A stretch of 64,000 nucleotides of DNA from Sweltsa coloradensis (GCA_024449915.1 JAMZAV010001061.1:62001-126000), one strand, 5' to 3'; counted from the stretch's first letter, positions 31,586 to 44,258 are shown. Notes: generated by a model from the sequence alone, not told the origin. Numbers and translations are program-made.

Positions 31586-33722
31586 TAATGTATGCTGAAC
31601 ACCGTTACCTTCTTCTACTCCAAGATATTTATAAGTTGATTCTTGACCAATGTCCTCAATAGTGATATGCTCGTCAAGTTGGATGTTTTCACTTGAGACA
31701 ATCTTCCCTCTTTTGAATGTCGCTTTCTTGCACTTCTCGATTCCAAATTCCATACAAATGTCGTCACTGAAAGTTTTGACGATATTTAGTAAGATAGTAA
31801 GTTCTTAAGTAAGTAAGTTCTTCGTCATTTTTTGCAAATAATTTTAAATCGTCCATGTACAGAAGATGCGAGACTTTATCTTCATTTGGCAATAATACAT
31901 ACCCCAAACCTGCGTCATTGAGGCACTTTGTCAAAGGAAACAAGCTCATGCAGAATAGAAGTGGCGATAACGAATCACCCTGAAATATTCCTCGTTGTAG
32001 GGAAAACATTACTTGATACGATTTCTTCGGTCTCCTTTTCTTATTTTCATACTTGTATTCCAATGTAGCATCATAATTTTGCAGAAGTTGACAACAATTG
32101 GGCTGACCTTATACATTTCAATACTTTTAATATCCAACTATGTGGCACACTATCAAATGCTTTCTTGTAATCAATCCAACCTACGCTAAGATTCTTCTGC
32201 CTCTGTTTAAAATTTTTCCCATTATAGCTTTACTCAACAGAAGATGATCCTTACAGCCATACGTATTTCTACAACAACCTTTTTGCTCTAATGGCATTAC
32301 ATTATTTGTAGCTAAAAATACTTGCATTCGTTCAGTTATAATTGACGTTAAGATTTTATACATTGTAGGTAAACATGTGATAGGTCTATAATTTTTTGGT
32401 TGTTCAGTTTGTGCAGACTTCGGTAACAAATACGTAACCCCCTGTGGTCAACCATACGGGTGCGTCCTTCAGGATGAACTAAAGCATTATTAGCAAAGTT
32501 ACTAGAATAGTTTGAGTGGATGTCAGTTGTTTTAGCCAAAAGTTGGATAATTTGTCGGGCCCCTGGTGCTTTCCAGCTAGAACTTTTCCAAAGGGGAACT
32601 AGACAATCACCCAATTGTAATTTTTTTCCCAATTCATACCCGGAGAATCAGCACAATCCAATTCTTGATGTTGAATCCATTTAGCTTCTGAATTATGCTT
32701 TTTGTTATCTTCCCAGATTGTTTTCCCAAAAAAATCTATTTCATCTTTTGTTGGTGATTTTTTTATTTAAAAGTTTTTTTTTCCAAGCTCTCTGTAGAAT
32801 TTTTTTCCATTTTCTGAGAAAAGTTTATTTTGTCTAAATTGCAGCGTTCTTTTTGTGTATCTTCTTATTCTCTGAGCTTTTGCCTGGATCTTCTGTTTCA
32901 ATTGCTCTTCTACTTGAACCGCATCTGGGACTTGTGTATACTATACTTTTCAAAAAGTTGTCGTTTTTTTACAGTAAGTTTATAACGAAAGATTAATTTA
33001 GTTCTTATTTCATGAAACAGGATAGGTCTTTTCCCGCCATGAACCCATTTGTTTTTAAATTTCGATTTTCCACTTTGGTGTAATACGACTGTTTCTAAAA
33101 AGTGATTGTTCTTTTTTTACAAGCTTGTCTGTAATAACTGAGGCCTTTTCCATAAAGTAGATGTTTAAAGATTTGTTATGTCTTTTGGATGCAATTCAAC
33201 AATAATTCTTTCTAAAACAGCGTTAGCATTTGAGATTAATTGTTTCTGCTTTTTTTGTTTAATCTTATTTTAGCGAGGCGTTCACGGGAGTTTAGGGGAA
33301 TATTTTGAATTTGTATCCATTGAGAAAAAATTTCGTCCATTAAGTTGGCACTTTCTTCAGTCAAACAGGAATGCACTTTCTCTAGATTGTGTTCATTGCC
33401 TTTCAGTCCTCTCAAACACCCCTATCTGGTACCATATGTCTAGTTTTTCCATCACGGGTATCGGAAAATCTTGTACGGGAATGACATTGTCCAGTTCTTC
33501 CCTTCTGAGTTGAGGCTGCAGGACTACCCCATTAATCACAACTCTTACATCTTGTTTGATTACACTTAATTTCGTAATCAGATAGTTTCTTTTCTTTTCA
33601 ATGAATCTCCTTTGATTCGCTAGCTTGTTGGCATTCAGATCTGGTCTTTTATTAGGGTTGCGTTCCCGCCAAATTTGGGTAGGTTTTGTTTCAAATTTTT
33701 TGTCCCCGTTTTTCTTGCACAT
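31586..33722 (-). pseudogene. RLE-type LINE, RT part, upstream of the insertion
   Basis: Minus-strand translations in several frames give the LINE order: an N-terminal KRNYLITKLSVIKQDVR region (33600s), AQRIRRYTKRTLQFRQNKLF (about 32860), PKNYRPITCLPTMYKILTSI, EQKGCCRNTYGCKDHLLLSKA, RGIFQGDSLSPLLFCMSL and the catalytic HLLYMDDLKLF (about 31865). Then IEKCKKATFKRGKIVS and TYKYLGVEEGNGVQHTL run to the insertion site. Stops and frameshifts in the N-terminal and RT regions show it is dead, although the 3' part (25660-26952) is still open. Confidence 0.8.
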
Positions 33723-34254
33723 AAAAATGGCACCACATTAATTCGGTATATTCCTCTCTACTCCATGGTTGGTGTTTGTATGTATGATTAAGGTTATCAT
33801 TATCATAAAACCTCGTGCTCTATTATAGTTCCAGGGTCATTTTGAATTTCTTCGTTATAATATCCTGGTTCCATTTTCGATATATTACTCTAACATACAG
33901 TGCATCTTTTACCAACTTCCTTGATTTTAAACTTTCAAGTAACCTTGATCTCCTGCACTGTTGTTGCTATACACCTTTAGCATGCAGTGCATCTCTACTA
34001 TTTCCATTGATTGCAATAACAAAACACTTTTCCCAGTTAAAAAAACTGTAAATAATTTTAAAATACTAAACACAAATATAAACTCATGGGAAGCTTCCAC
34101 TCACCTGCTAACGATAGTGGGGTAAGAGAATACCATACCAAACGTTCTGTTTATCAAAATTAAACAAAACCTCAACAAAAATCCCACTGAAATCACTTTC
34201 TAATCAGAGCCAATCTGATAGTATGCCATTTCCAAGTAATGGTTGTCATGGTCC

Positions 34255-34298
<44 letters not shown>

Positions 34299-36470
34299 AT
34301 TCTGCATCAAGCATTTAAAGGGGAAATTTCCTCACATAGGTCAAAATGTAACAGAGCAAGAATTGCAGACCAAAGGCGAGCAATTACAGTGAAAAAATTT
34401 GTTGAATCCAGATATAATAGAGAGGATTAAAGAAGAAGTATCTAAGGAAATAGAGGGACGTCTCCAAACCATCAAGAGTAGTAGTGAATGAAAGATTAGA
34501 TAGGCCTACCTCGTCTCCTCAGGTGATGGTTGATATCATCGAGCGGACACGAGCAGTTATGAAGATGTTTTCACGCACATGTCTGCCGACGGGGAACGGA
34601 AACGATATAGAAGTGTATGATGAAAGCAAATGGATTGAAACCCCAGTTCACCATTCCACAAATTAGTTTGTTTGACACATCACCAACACATACGCAAAAA
34701 ACGTACACAACAGCAGCTATGCGTTATGAGGGTTTATAGCCCACTTCAAACTGCGTGTGGTGTGTATGGGAATCAGGAAGTCGTACCAATAAATATGAAG
34801 GCATATTTTTGCTTTTGACCCATCATGGTGGATGACTCGGAAAAAAGTCAATAATGGTTAGTAGGCCTATGATAGAGGTTTGTCAACAACCTGATGCTGT
34901 GTTTGAATGTGGTGGTAGACCGGCAATGAAAAATATTCACACGCCTATTGACTCAAATGAGCTGGATTCACGAAAAGCGTTTACTCTGTCACAAACTCCC
35001 ACATTTCACACAGACGTTTTGGAGCATAATCAGTCCAATCCCACTAACTCAGTTGCTGAAGATACCAGCTTGAACCATTCTAATCTTTTTTTTGATTTGC
35101 AATATAATCTACCTTAAAAGGGGATTGGATCACCTTTATTTACTAGCACACAGAATAACGGGTATAGGTATATTAGCAATAAAAAAAACACCGGTCAATG
35201 ATGGTGTTACTATGAGGAAAAGGGACCATCCACTAACACCCCGGGGTTTTATATAACCTATGAGGTGCTGCAAAGATCAGGGAAACACTATAAAATTAAG
35301 TTTTAAATGACATCAATGTATTAAAACCACCAAGAAAAAATGATACATGAATTGAATTCTAATATCGCTGTGATGAGTAAAGAGATTTGTACTGACGGGT
35401 CAAAAAGTATGAAAAGTTGTTATTTTCCCAGAAGTCACTCCCTTAGGACGAATTAAATCGATGGATCAAATTTCCCAGCAGAAACTGTTACACAAAATTT
35501 CTGTAGTAATCGAGGCCAAAATACAGAACCGAAAAGAAAAGGAACAAATAAAGCAATCGTGCAATGAATACAATTCCACAGCTATGTCTGTACCTACGGA
35601 TAAACCCGCGGGTTTTCATCGCCTCCTCGTTAGTGATGGAGTACCCCCCTTGTTATCAGTTGACTGTTTTTAACAACACCCTCAAGACCAAACTTAAAAA
35701 GGCCACTACCAAGAAGAATCGAATGGAACACCAGAAAATACAGTCTTTGTCTAGCTGTGTCAAAGGTATTAATTTTTATCACCATGATTCCTTAAATGTT
35801 AATCAGAATGTGTTGCCCATCAGAACTATCTCCCTCTCGACAGAAACGAAGGTCGCACCACTTACCTCGAGGAACTCGGACAATTGTCAACCATAGCAAC
35901 TCTACCTTGCCTCTAGAGAATACTACTCCAAAAACATTAAAGGGGTTTTACAAACTCCTGGAAACCGTAGACCATATGACAGTTCAGTCTGGATTAACCG
36001 TAATAGAGCGAGCCATTCGATCGGATGGGACGAATTTGAAAATGTTTCCAAATTATTGTCAAATGAAATGAAAAAACCTATTAAGTTTAAAAGTGGAAGA
36101 ACTTAGGGGTTAGAGAATCAAGAAGTACAACGGGGACTGAGTAAGGGACGTGGGGGACGAACGAGAGGGAACATGCGGGGAGGAGCTGGAAATCACGGAC
36201 GTGCTACTAGACATAGGAACCGACACAGAGGTAGAAGACATGGCTATCACAAGGGCGATGAATCAGTTTATTCAGACCTATAGACAAAGATACCTTGAAT
36301 GTTACAGAAGATGCCAACTAAAAAATTCAAAAGTTGTATCCGGTCGCAAAGAAGACTGCATTTAGTTCGATCATGGGAGGTGAATCGCCATTTTGTCAGA
36401 TTGGAAATGAGAAAATAGATGGATATTACCGAAAAACGTGGTTAAGGCCCAAAGGGAAATATATAGGGAA
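33723..36470. other. Unassigned, possibly 5' part of the R2-like LINE
   Basis: 2.7 kb lying upstream of a plus-strand LINE RT. It has an (ATT)n tract at 34256-34297 and short plus-strand frames without recognised domains. A Cys-poor basic stretch near 36280 (RQRYLECYRRCQLKNSKVVS) resembles the region before the RT in R2-like proteins, but this is weak. Confidence 0.35.
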
Positions 36471-38910
36471 AGGGAAACCCTCCTGAATGTGTACCCGACC
36501 TTAATCCTGGAATAACTATCAATAAGAGTCAATTACACCTCTATAACATCAAAAGAAGTGATAGACCGATTATCAAAAATGAAAAATACTGCACCTGGCC
36601 CAGACTACATTAAATATGCCGATATCAGACGATTGATAAGGATGGTGATATTGTGGCTGCGATTTATAAGGGTGCTTAAAAGAACGCCGAAATCCCTAGT
36701 GAATGGAAACTATCCCGGACCGTGTTAGTTTACAAACAAGGAGATAAAGATGATTTATCGAATTGGAGACCTCTAACTCTAGGACCAACATTAGGGAAGC
36801 TGTATGCGGGGACCCTTGCTGATAGATTGACCTTTTGGGCCACTTCAAATAATATAATTTTTCACCTATGCAGAAAGGTTTCTTAGAATTTGAAGTTGTT
36901 TGGAACATAACTTTGGGGCTTCAAACAACAATTGACGATTGCAGACGCAAAAACTCAGAAATTTGCATGGCATGGCTTGATCTATCAAACGCTTTGGTTC
37001 ACTACCACATGCTTACATTCAGGGCACACTTAAACGATTAGGTATTCCTCAAAATTTTCTCAACATCGTTGCAGATATGTATGATGGTGTATACCGGGAA
37101 TCAGGACTAGTGATGGGTACACAGACAGCATTCCCCTTACAAGCTGGAGTAAAACAGGGTTGTCCCCTGAGCCCAATCCTGTTCAAACCTTTCAATGGAG
37201 CCAATTTAGAACAGTGACATATGTAAGTGCTGAAATGGGTTACAAGCTGTATGACAAGCATATAAGTGTGCTTGCTTATGCCGACGAACCTTTTTGCTGT
37301 AGCTAAAGATAGTGCTGCACTTCATTTTTCTCCGCATTTTAGATGATGTTACTACCTGGGCCCGGATTAAGGTTTAAACCCCAAAAGTGTGCGTCATTAC
37401 ACGTACGTAAAGTCAAACCCCTAAACACACAGTTTAGTGTACAAACAGGTATAATGGATACACTGAAAGATGGAGAAGCTTTCAGACTCTGGAGTGCCAA
37501 CTGGATACAACGTTTAAAAAGACACCTATTGCTGAAATACACAGATGAGAGAAATATGCACAAAATAGACTGTTTTTTTGTTAGCGCCATGGCAAAAGTT
37601 AGATGCGGTCCCCAACGTTTCTTTTGTCTAGACTGGAATTCATTATGAGAGGTGGGTCAAAGAAAAAAAATCGCTTTTCAGACAGTTTGACTTGGAAATA
37701 AAGTCTCTGGCCAAGAAATGGATGAATCTTCCTCAAAGAGCTAGTCCAGAAATTGTTTTACAAAGGCCATGCATGAAGGAGGAGCAGGTGTTATGCCACT
37801 AGGTGATTCTAGTGATGTACTTGCAGTTACTCATCCGTACAGACTGTTGACTTGCAGAGATGCATTTTGTCGAGAAATCGCGTGGGCGGCTATGAGAAGT
37901 GGTTGTAAAAAAGAAGATAGGCCGGCTCCTAATAATGATGAATGTTGCCAATATCTTAGTGGTCTATGGAAGGAGATTATGCACGACCATGAAGGAGCAA
38001 TCACTTCAATCTGGACACAGGCAAGATCTGCATCACGACGACTTCGTAACCGGATTGGCTTTTTATGGACATATGATGTTGCCCAAGAGCTATGTATCAA
38101 AGTTTTCGGCCACAAAAGATGCCTGACATTGCGGTAGTTCCACCAGACTCACGCGGACTATTAGCCAAGACACTGAGAACAGCAGTGCTTGATTCCTATA
38201 GGGAGAAGTTTTGCATAAGAAGAGCCAGGGAAAGTATTTATACTTACAAACAAAGTTATGCAAGCAACCATTTTGTCGCTACGGAAAACACACCCGTTTT
38301 TGTGATTGGCGTTTTATAAAAAGAGCCAGATTGAATGTCATGCCTCTAAATGGAAGTCGATTCTGGGTGAGGGATCTAAGTCATGCCGATTTGTAACTAT
38401 CCGCAAGAGACTCTGCACATGTCATAAACCATTGCATGCGCCATTCCAGAGCATTGCAAAAACGCCCCTAATGATGTACAGAAACGTCTTGTAGCAGCAC
38501 TTCCCCAAAAAACCCGGGCCCAAAAATCACAGTAACTGTTAATCGGGGTAATCAGCAGATAACAACTCAAAATTACGGCCTGATATCATTATCAAAGATG
38601 ATACTTTAAAAACTGTGAGAATTATAGATGTTGCTTGTCCATTTGAAAATGGTGCAGATGCGTTCATTTTAGCAAACTACGTAAGGAGGAAAAATACCGG
38701 GGGGACTGCTAAGGTATTTGAATCAGAAGGATACTCTACCACAGTGGATGCCTTTATAGTCGGTAGTCTTGGAGGATGGGACCCAAGAAAATGAACGAGT
38801 ATTGCGTGCCTTAGGTATAAGTAAGAGATTGCTACATCATGAGGAAGAAAATGGTCATGAAACTATCAAGTGGTCTCGAAATATATATGTGGAAACGTGT
38901 CCGGCATAAG
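36471..38910 (+). pseudogene. R2-like RLE LINE
   Basis: Plus-strand frames give KNTAPGPDYIKYADI (about 36585), KLSRTVLVYKQGDKDDLSNW and LGPTLGKLYAGTLADRLTFW (36707-36840), a DLSNA segment, LQAGVKQGCPLSPILF (about 37140), and a degraded LAYADE in place of YADD. Then come PYRLLTCRDAFCREIAW and YLSGLWKEI (37960), a finger-like HVINHCMRHSRALQK (38417), and the endonuclease core RPDIIIKDD...RIIDVACPFEN (38580-38650). The order RT, CCHC, RLE is diagnostic. Many frameshifts. It differs from the LINE at 25.5-33.7 kb, so two RLE lineages are present. Confidence 0.8.
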
Positions 38911-39980
38911 ACAATATTCAGATTAGAAAGATAGTAAATGATCTGTTTTTGTACCGGTACAAGGTGATATTTGCTAAGAAGTGCCAGTGGCGCGCTTCAC
39001 GACAGTCCGTCGGTGGCGAATACGCTCAACATAGCGTCCCTCCACACCATTCAAGGTTTATAAACCACGGGTGGGAATGAGGTATTCTGAATATCATTAT
39101 CATGGCAAAAGATTTCAGTAAGCCCACAAATAAAGCGATTGGCTATAATTGCAAAACACTTTCCACACAATGAACTGTCTCAAAGATACAAATTTTACAT
39201 TGAAAGACGAGATCTATGATGAGATCGCGTTTTACGAGGAGTTGATAATTGAAAATCGGGCACAAAGGAGGAGTGCGGGAAAATTACAATCAGCGTGAAA
39301 ACATGCCGGTAAAGACCAGCAAAACTTTCAGATTCGCTCGTCAGCACAAGCAACAATCAACGGGAACATTAGTGTAATGTCAAGATTATCAGTTGCTTTG
39401 ACAGACATTTCGCCACGATCGAAGAGAGACGAAATGATTACTCTACTACCTCTGGATCGGGAGAGTTAACTACCTTCCTGTGAACAATATTGTACAAACG
39501 TCAAGGGCAAAAGGGCATCTATCACGGTTCTGTGGTGCAGCACCCTCTCGCACGTAGACATCCCGGCTCTCCTGCTGCAAAACCCAACCAAGTGATCCCA
39601 TTCTCCGTCAAGTTCTTCACTGCCTTCCAATACAAACCCGAAGTATGCAGAGATTTATGAGGAAGACACTCCTTGCGAGTATGACTACGAGAAACATGAA
39701 TTTTTACCCAGAACTGCGCCACATTCTCTCGGACACATCCAGGCTCTCCTACTGCAAAAACCCAACCAAGTGATCCCATTCCCCCGTCAAGTTCTAAAAT
39801 CACAACCATTCGACGGAGTGCAAGATCCCCGTGAAGATACAGTTTCAGGACAAGAAACCTGACCATCTTAGTTCGATGACTACATCAAACTATGTTCAGA
39901 ACCTCAAGCGATCTTTTAATCATGATTATTGTAATTATGATTATCTTATTGTTTTTTATCATGTATTTGTCTTTGAAAAA
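38911..39980. other. Spacer with a local duplication
   Basis: No gene recognised. Two related segments, 39556-39620 and 39731-39795, share GGCTCTCCT and CCCAACCAAGTGATCCCATT about 175 bp apart. The region may be the 3' UTR of the preceding LINE; a poly-ATT tract follows. Confidence 0.45.
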
Positions 39981-39997
39981 ATATTTTAAATAAAATT

Positions 39998-40002
39998 GAA
40001 TT

Positions 40003-40084
<82 letters not shown>

Positions 40085-40117
40085 TATTATTATTATTATT
40101 ATTATTTATTTATTTAT
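39998..40117. repeat. (ATT)n microsatellite
   Basis: About 120 bp of nearly uninterrupted ATT repeats passing into TTTA repeats, adjoining a reversed LINE fragment. Confidence 0.9.
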
Positions 40118-40199
40118 CCCAGAACAGTTTACAACCAGTAATACTAGGATATAATAAAAACAACATAACATCAACAACATAACAATCCTGAAATAGAAA

Positions 40200-40505
40200 A
40201 TACATATAGGACCTACAGTTAATATAATATAAGACACATTTGCCCTACAACAAACAACTAAATTTCTTAAAAGTAAAAGTTGACCCTTAAAAAAATCTAA
40301 ATCAAAGGGCATTTCTACTGCCTGAAAGGTTATTAAAATTGGTCAGCACTCTGGGCAAATAAGAGTATTTATACAAATCAATCCTAGCCTTAGGAGGATA
40401 AAATAAATAAGTACGTCTTGCCGTACGAACAGGCACATTAAAATTAATTAACTGTAAAACATCTGGACAATGTATGGACCGTAGTAAGAAAGTATAGTTT
40501 TGAGT
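40200..40505 (-). pseudogene. LINE ORF2 C-terminal scrap
   Basis: The minus strand reads LLRSIHCPDVLQLINFNVPV, RRTYLFYPPKARIDLYKY and LTNFNNLSG, a typical end of CR1/Jockey-type LINE proteins (a duplex of R-x-F-x-P and a loose Arg-rich tail). No upstream RT is present. Confidence 0.6.
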
Positions 40506-40529
40506 AAACGGGTGTTAAACTTAATATTT

Positions 40530-41876
40530 AAATAAATAAATAAATTGTATTTAGAGTCTACCCACTCATTTATATAACTGATTTTCAGTGGGGGACAGTA
40601 AATCAAAGCGCCCGAGCCAACCATGTAGGCTCCGACGCAAGGCCGATTCAGAACAACTCTGAATTTATTATGTGCTTCGTTGCTAGGACGGCTCCAAAGT
40701 CACCGTTTACAAACTCCTAAGACAATAATTAACTGATGGACTGAAGTCCAAATCAGAAGTTAAAAAACTTCTTACTTAGGCGGGAACCCAGTGGCGTAGC
40801 AACAACTCCTGGGCCCCCCCGCGATTTGCGCGGAATAGGTGGGGTCTGGGGCGAAGCCCCAGCCGCCGGAGGCATTAACACCGTAGGTGAAAAATTTTTG
40901 GGCCCTACATTATGTTTTGATGGCCTAAAACGCGATTTCGATGACATCCCTAATACATTTGTTTACTAAAAGGCTAAAACCATTATTTTTATATTAATAA
41001 TATCAACACCAATAAAGATAAATTAAAACACCCCAGAAAATAGACATTTTTAAACTTGCATACATTACGTACACACACCAATCAACAAATCTAACGACAA
41101 AGTGGGTGGATTACTTGCATCACTTTTAAATAAAAATATAAAAACTAATCAACTTTCCAACTTATGATAATACTGATGATGTTGATGATGTTGATTAAAA
41201 TGGGTGTGAAGTCATTGTCATAGGATCACTTGAAGTGTGAATGAAATGTCAATGAACTTATAATTACATGCCATCATCGAAACATCCCTCTGTCAGACAA
41301 CAGAAGGGTTGTCATGATTTATTAGTGTAATTGACCGCGTAATATACTATGTGAAATGAGATTTCTCTGCAAAAGGCATTTTGTAAATATCCCCGTTCAA
41401 AAGAATCTGGAATTGGAATCTTAAATAATACGACTCAGTTCTTTATAAAATTAAAAAAAAGATTTACAGAACTGACAGTAGTCATGTCACAGATGATTGG
41501 CCATGTTTTAACTCGGGTGATTTTTAACAAAAATTGTGCAAATTGTTTAGGAGGTGTGCATTTTTGAAGTTAATATGTTAAAATGGTTATCACGGTTCAT
41601 TCTACTCTTTTGTCAACTTGAAACTAATGCGTTTTTTTTTAAAAAAAGATGTAATTTTTGGGGGTTAAGTTCTGCGAGAAATTTTTTACTTCAAAATTCA
41701 TTTCGAAAGATGAAGGGGCCTTCTGTAACCTGACAGGGGCCCCGAGGGCCCCAGTCAGGCCAGGGCCCCCCCGCAGTCGCGGGGGCTGCGGGGGCGGTAG
41801 CTACGCCACTGCGGGAACCGAACCCATGGACCTGCTGCATTGGAAGCAGATACGCTAACCACAGGACCAACGAGCC
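40530..41876 (-). mobile_element. tRNA-derived SINE, family 2, split by a hAT
   Basis: The minus-strand head lies at 41876-41812: GGCTCGTTGGTCCTGTGG, GTTAGCGTATCTGCTTCCAA, and a B-box-like GGTTCGGTTCC. The body follows at 40780-40545 and ends in an (ATTT)n tail. It matches copies at 42471 and 54584 but lacks part of their middle. The hAT at 40789-41811 interrupts it between head and body with an exact 8-bp duplication. Confidence 0.75.
40789..41811. mobile_element. hAT MITE nested in a SINE
   Basis: 1023 bp with perfect 12-bp ends CAGTGGCGTAGC. It is flanked by an exact 8-bp duplication, cgggaacc (40781-40788 and 41812-41819). GC-rich subterminal repeats contain GGGCCCCCC. No transposase frame. 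Confidence 0.88.
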
Positions 41877-41920
41877 TCACAAGGTAACACACATTAGTTA
41901 CAAATAACGTGTACATTGTT

Positions 41921-42115
41921 AAGCGAGCGAAGCGAGCGTTTCGATTTGACTCTGCCGGAAAAAATAGTCACTGTTTGTTTTTTTTGTTTGTTTGTTTGTA
42001 TGTCTCGCCATAACGTTCGAACGGAGGCTCGGATCGAGTTGAAATTTGGACCATCCGCAAGCTTCGTTCTCGATTAAATGCCATTAGTTTTGTGGCAAAA
42101 TCGTTGTGCGCAAGC
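41921..42115 (+). mobile_element. Helitron-like subfamily 3, 5' fragment
   Basis: It starts TTAAGCGAGCGAAGCGAGCG and shares CGAACGGAGGCTCGGATCG and TTTTGTGGCAAAATCG with the copy at 14696-16527, in the opposite orientation. It breaks off after about 190 bp. Confidence 0.6.
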
Positions 42116-42470
42116 GGTTTTTGGTCAAACTCAATTTAGAAAATGAACGTTCAGCTTCACAATTAGCAACTGGTATTGTTCGATACAAACGTAAGGCAAT
42201 ATATACATACGGAAATGTATTTTCAAGATCGTTTTGTACGATGTGTTTGAGAATTGCATGAGCGTTATTATTATTATTATTTAGATCTGATGTTTAATGT
42301 AACAGCAAAACTGTTTTTAGTTCATTAGGAAATCGAGATCATTTAGAAGGGTAGAAAGAAGGGTAGGTAGAAAATTACTAAATTTTCGGCAGCAATCTAC
42401 CATCGTAGGACAGTAACTGTTGTTGATAGGTCATTCGTGATAAAAACCCAAATTTGTGTGGCTCGTTGGT

Positions 42471-42932
42471 CTTGTGTGGCTCGTTGGTCTTGTGTGGCTC
42501 GTTGGTCTTGTTGTTAGCGTATCTGCTTCCCAATGCAGAAGGTCCCCGGGTTCGATTCCCGCCATAGTCAGAAGTTTTTTTTCTTCTGATTTGGACTTAA
42601 GTCCATCATTCTTGTCTTAGGAGTTTGTAAACGGTGACTTTGGAGCCGTCCTAGCAACGAAGCACATAATAAATTCAGAGTTGTGCTGAATCGGCCTTGT
42701 TGATTCTGGCGTTTATTCGCGGGTGTTCGCACTTTCCATACCACTGATGCTATATTCCCATAAAATAACGTTTGTTGGGGGGGGGGGGTTTATCGCTCAC
42801 TCGCCGATTGCGTCGGGGCCTACAGGGTTGGCTTAGTCGGTTTGATTTAAAGTCCCCCACTGAAAATCAGTTATATAACTGAGTGGGTAGACTCTAAATA
42901 CAATTTAATTTATTTATTTATTTATTTATTTG
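42471..42932 (+). mobile_element. tRNA-derived SINE, family 2, full-length copy
   Basis: The head contains GTTAGCGTATCTGC, an anticodon-like stem-loop CTGC-TTCCCAAT-GCAG, and a perfect B box GGTTCGATTCC. The first 20 nt (GGCTCGTTGGTCTTGTGT) occur three times in tandem. The body ends with CCCCCACTGAAAATCAG, GAGTGGGTAGACTCTAAAT and an (ATTT)n tail. The family in the other copies has loop TTCCAAT, giving a CCA anticodon position. Confidence 0.82.
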
Positions 42933-43685
42933 AACACAGTTCTGAATAAACTTCAATTCGTTTAGTAATCTCATTACCGTAAAGGTCAACAATTGTGTTG
43001 AATGTTTCTATTTAGAATTTATCCTTTATCCGGATATTATTTGTTCAAAGTTACAAAAATTACATTAACAAAAAAGTTTACATGGAAAAAACTGTAGGCG
43101 GAGTTAAAATTATGAGGCCGCCACGAGAGCGAGGCCGGGGGCTGCAGCCCCTAAAGCCCCCCCTTAATACGGCCCTGCTGAGTTCCTCCATTCATTCAAG
43201 TTTTCCATGAGAAAACCCCTTATGCCTTCCTTGTCTGCCTTTTTGTACACCCAAACAGTCTTTTCCCCATTAACCGGCCTATCTTGACTCATCCTCCCTC
43301 AATTACTGCTAGCACAGCTTTATGGTCACTTTGACAAAAACACCTAGTATATAACAGTATCCTTGCTACATACTTTATCCGATTGAAATAATTTTTTCAC
43401 AGAACCTTAATTTTATTTTATGAATTAATATATTCGTGTGAAAATTGAGCGTATTTAATAATGCGACGTTTTTGATGCGCCCATTGTCCATGGAGCCACA
43501 TGGAGCTATCTCCCGGTGCCGGTGCTGGTGCTAGAAAGGTGCTAGTTTCCTATCGCTTGAGCGCGCGGGAATCCTACACACTTCACACATTTCGTTCGTA
43601 AAGCCAGGTTTTAAATTTAGGTTAGGTTTTAGGTGAAAGTGTTAATTTTGCTTTTCTATTCAGGAGTGTGGTGAGAGTCCTTATA
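42933..43685. other. Spacer with Helitron-like scrap
   Basis: 43376-43450 matches the CGATTG...TTTTTTCACAGAACC unit of Helitron-like elements. 43485-43560 shares GGTGCTAGTTTCCTATCGCT with the POLR1F upstream region. No gene is supported before 43686. Confidence 0.45.
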
Positions 43686-43836
43686 ATGAGTTTTAATGAT
43701 GAGATTAATGTTACGTTGAGCGATGTAAATAGTGATGAAATATTAGAAAGGCCTAGGCCTAGCCCTAGCCCTATTATTAAGCCGAAACATATAACCTTTT
43801 TTAGCCTGTACGATCTTTTCCACAATGCTACTGAAG
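43686..43836 (+). CDS. Candidate first coding exon, unknown gene
   Basis: An ATG opens 50 codons starting MSFNDEINVTLSDVNSDEIL, continuing through a PRPSPSP stretch to FFSLYDLFHNATE, and ends at ACTGAAG|GTAAGC, a strong donor sequence. About 55 bp later the exon end and donor are repeated (ATCTTTTCCACAATGC, then GGTAAGC). The acidic start and PSP stretch look protein-like, but the latter is encoded by AGGCCT low-complexity DNA. No downstream exon was found. I do not recognise the product, and it may be chance. Confidence 0.25.
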
Positions 43837-43950
43837 GTAAGCTATAAACTTTTTTAGCCTGTACTACTACTATCTTTTCCACAATGCTACTGAAGGTAAG
43901 CTAGGCCTAGTAGGTACACAAAAGCCTAGGCTAGGGGGTACTTCTATACC

Positions 43951-44167
43951 GGCACTTCTTCGGCTGGGGGGGTCCAACTTTTACAAGCTATACGCCCGCC
44001 ATCCTGGCGGACGTATAGGCTAGACGTGGAACGGAAAGGATTTCGGGTGCGCTCTTATCGATTGTATCCTAGAACTAGCGCGGCGCACTGTAGCCAGCGA
44101 AAAGTTCGGCTAACCTAGCGAAAATAGTTGTTAATATAAGTTGGACCCCCCCAGGTATAGAAGTGCC
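43951..44167. mobile_element. MITE with ACTTCTTCGG-type ends, copy A
   Basis: Inverted ends GGCACTTCTTCGGCTGGG and GGCACTTCTATACCTGGG, then GGGGTCCAACTT on both sides. The core TTTCGGGTGCGCTCTTATCG is shared with 44530 and 44945. Confidence 0.65.
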
Positions 44168-44258
44168 GGCTAGGGTAAGGCCGTAGGAAAGAGAAATTAG
44201 GTCGGGCTTACACACTAGGCTAGGCCTAAGACATTTAGTCATAAGGTCTAGGCCTAGG

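Noticed and set aside
41813..42560. tRNA genes suggested by the GTTAGCGTATCTGC...GGTTCGATTCC segments
   Set aside because: The acceptor stem is not formed, the 5' part is repeated and a long conserved body with an (ATTT)n tail follows; these are SINE heads.
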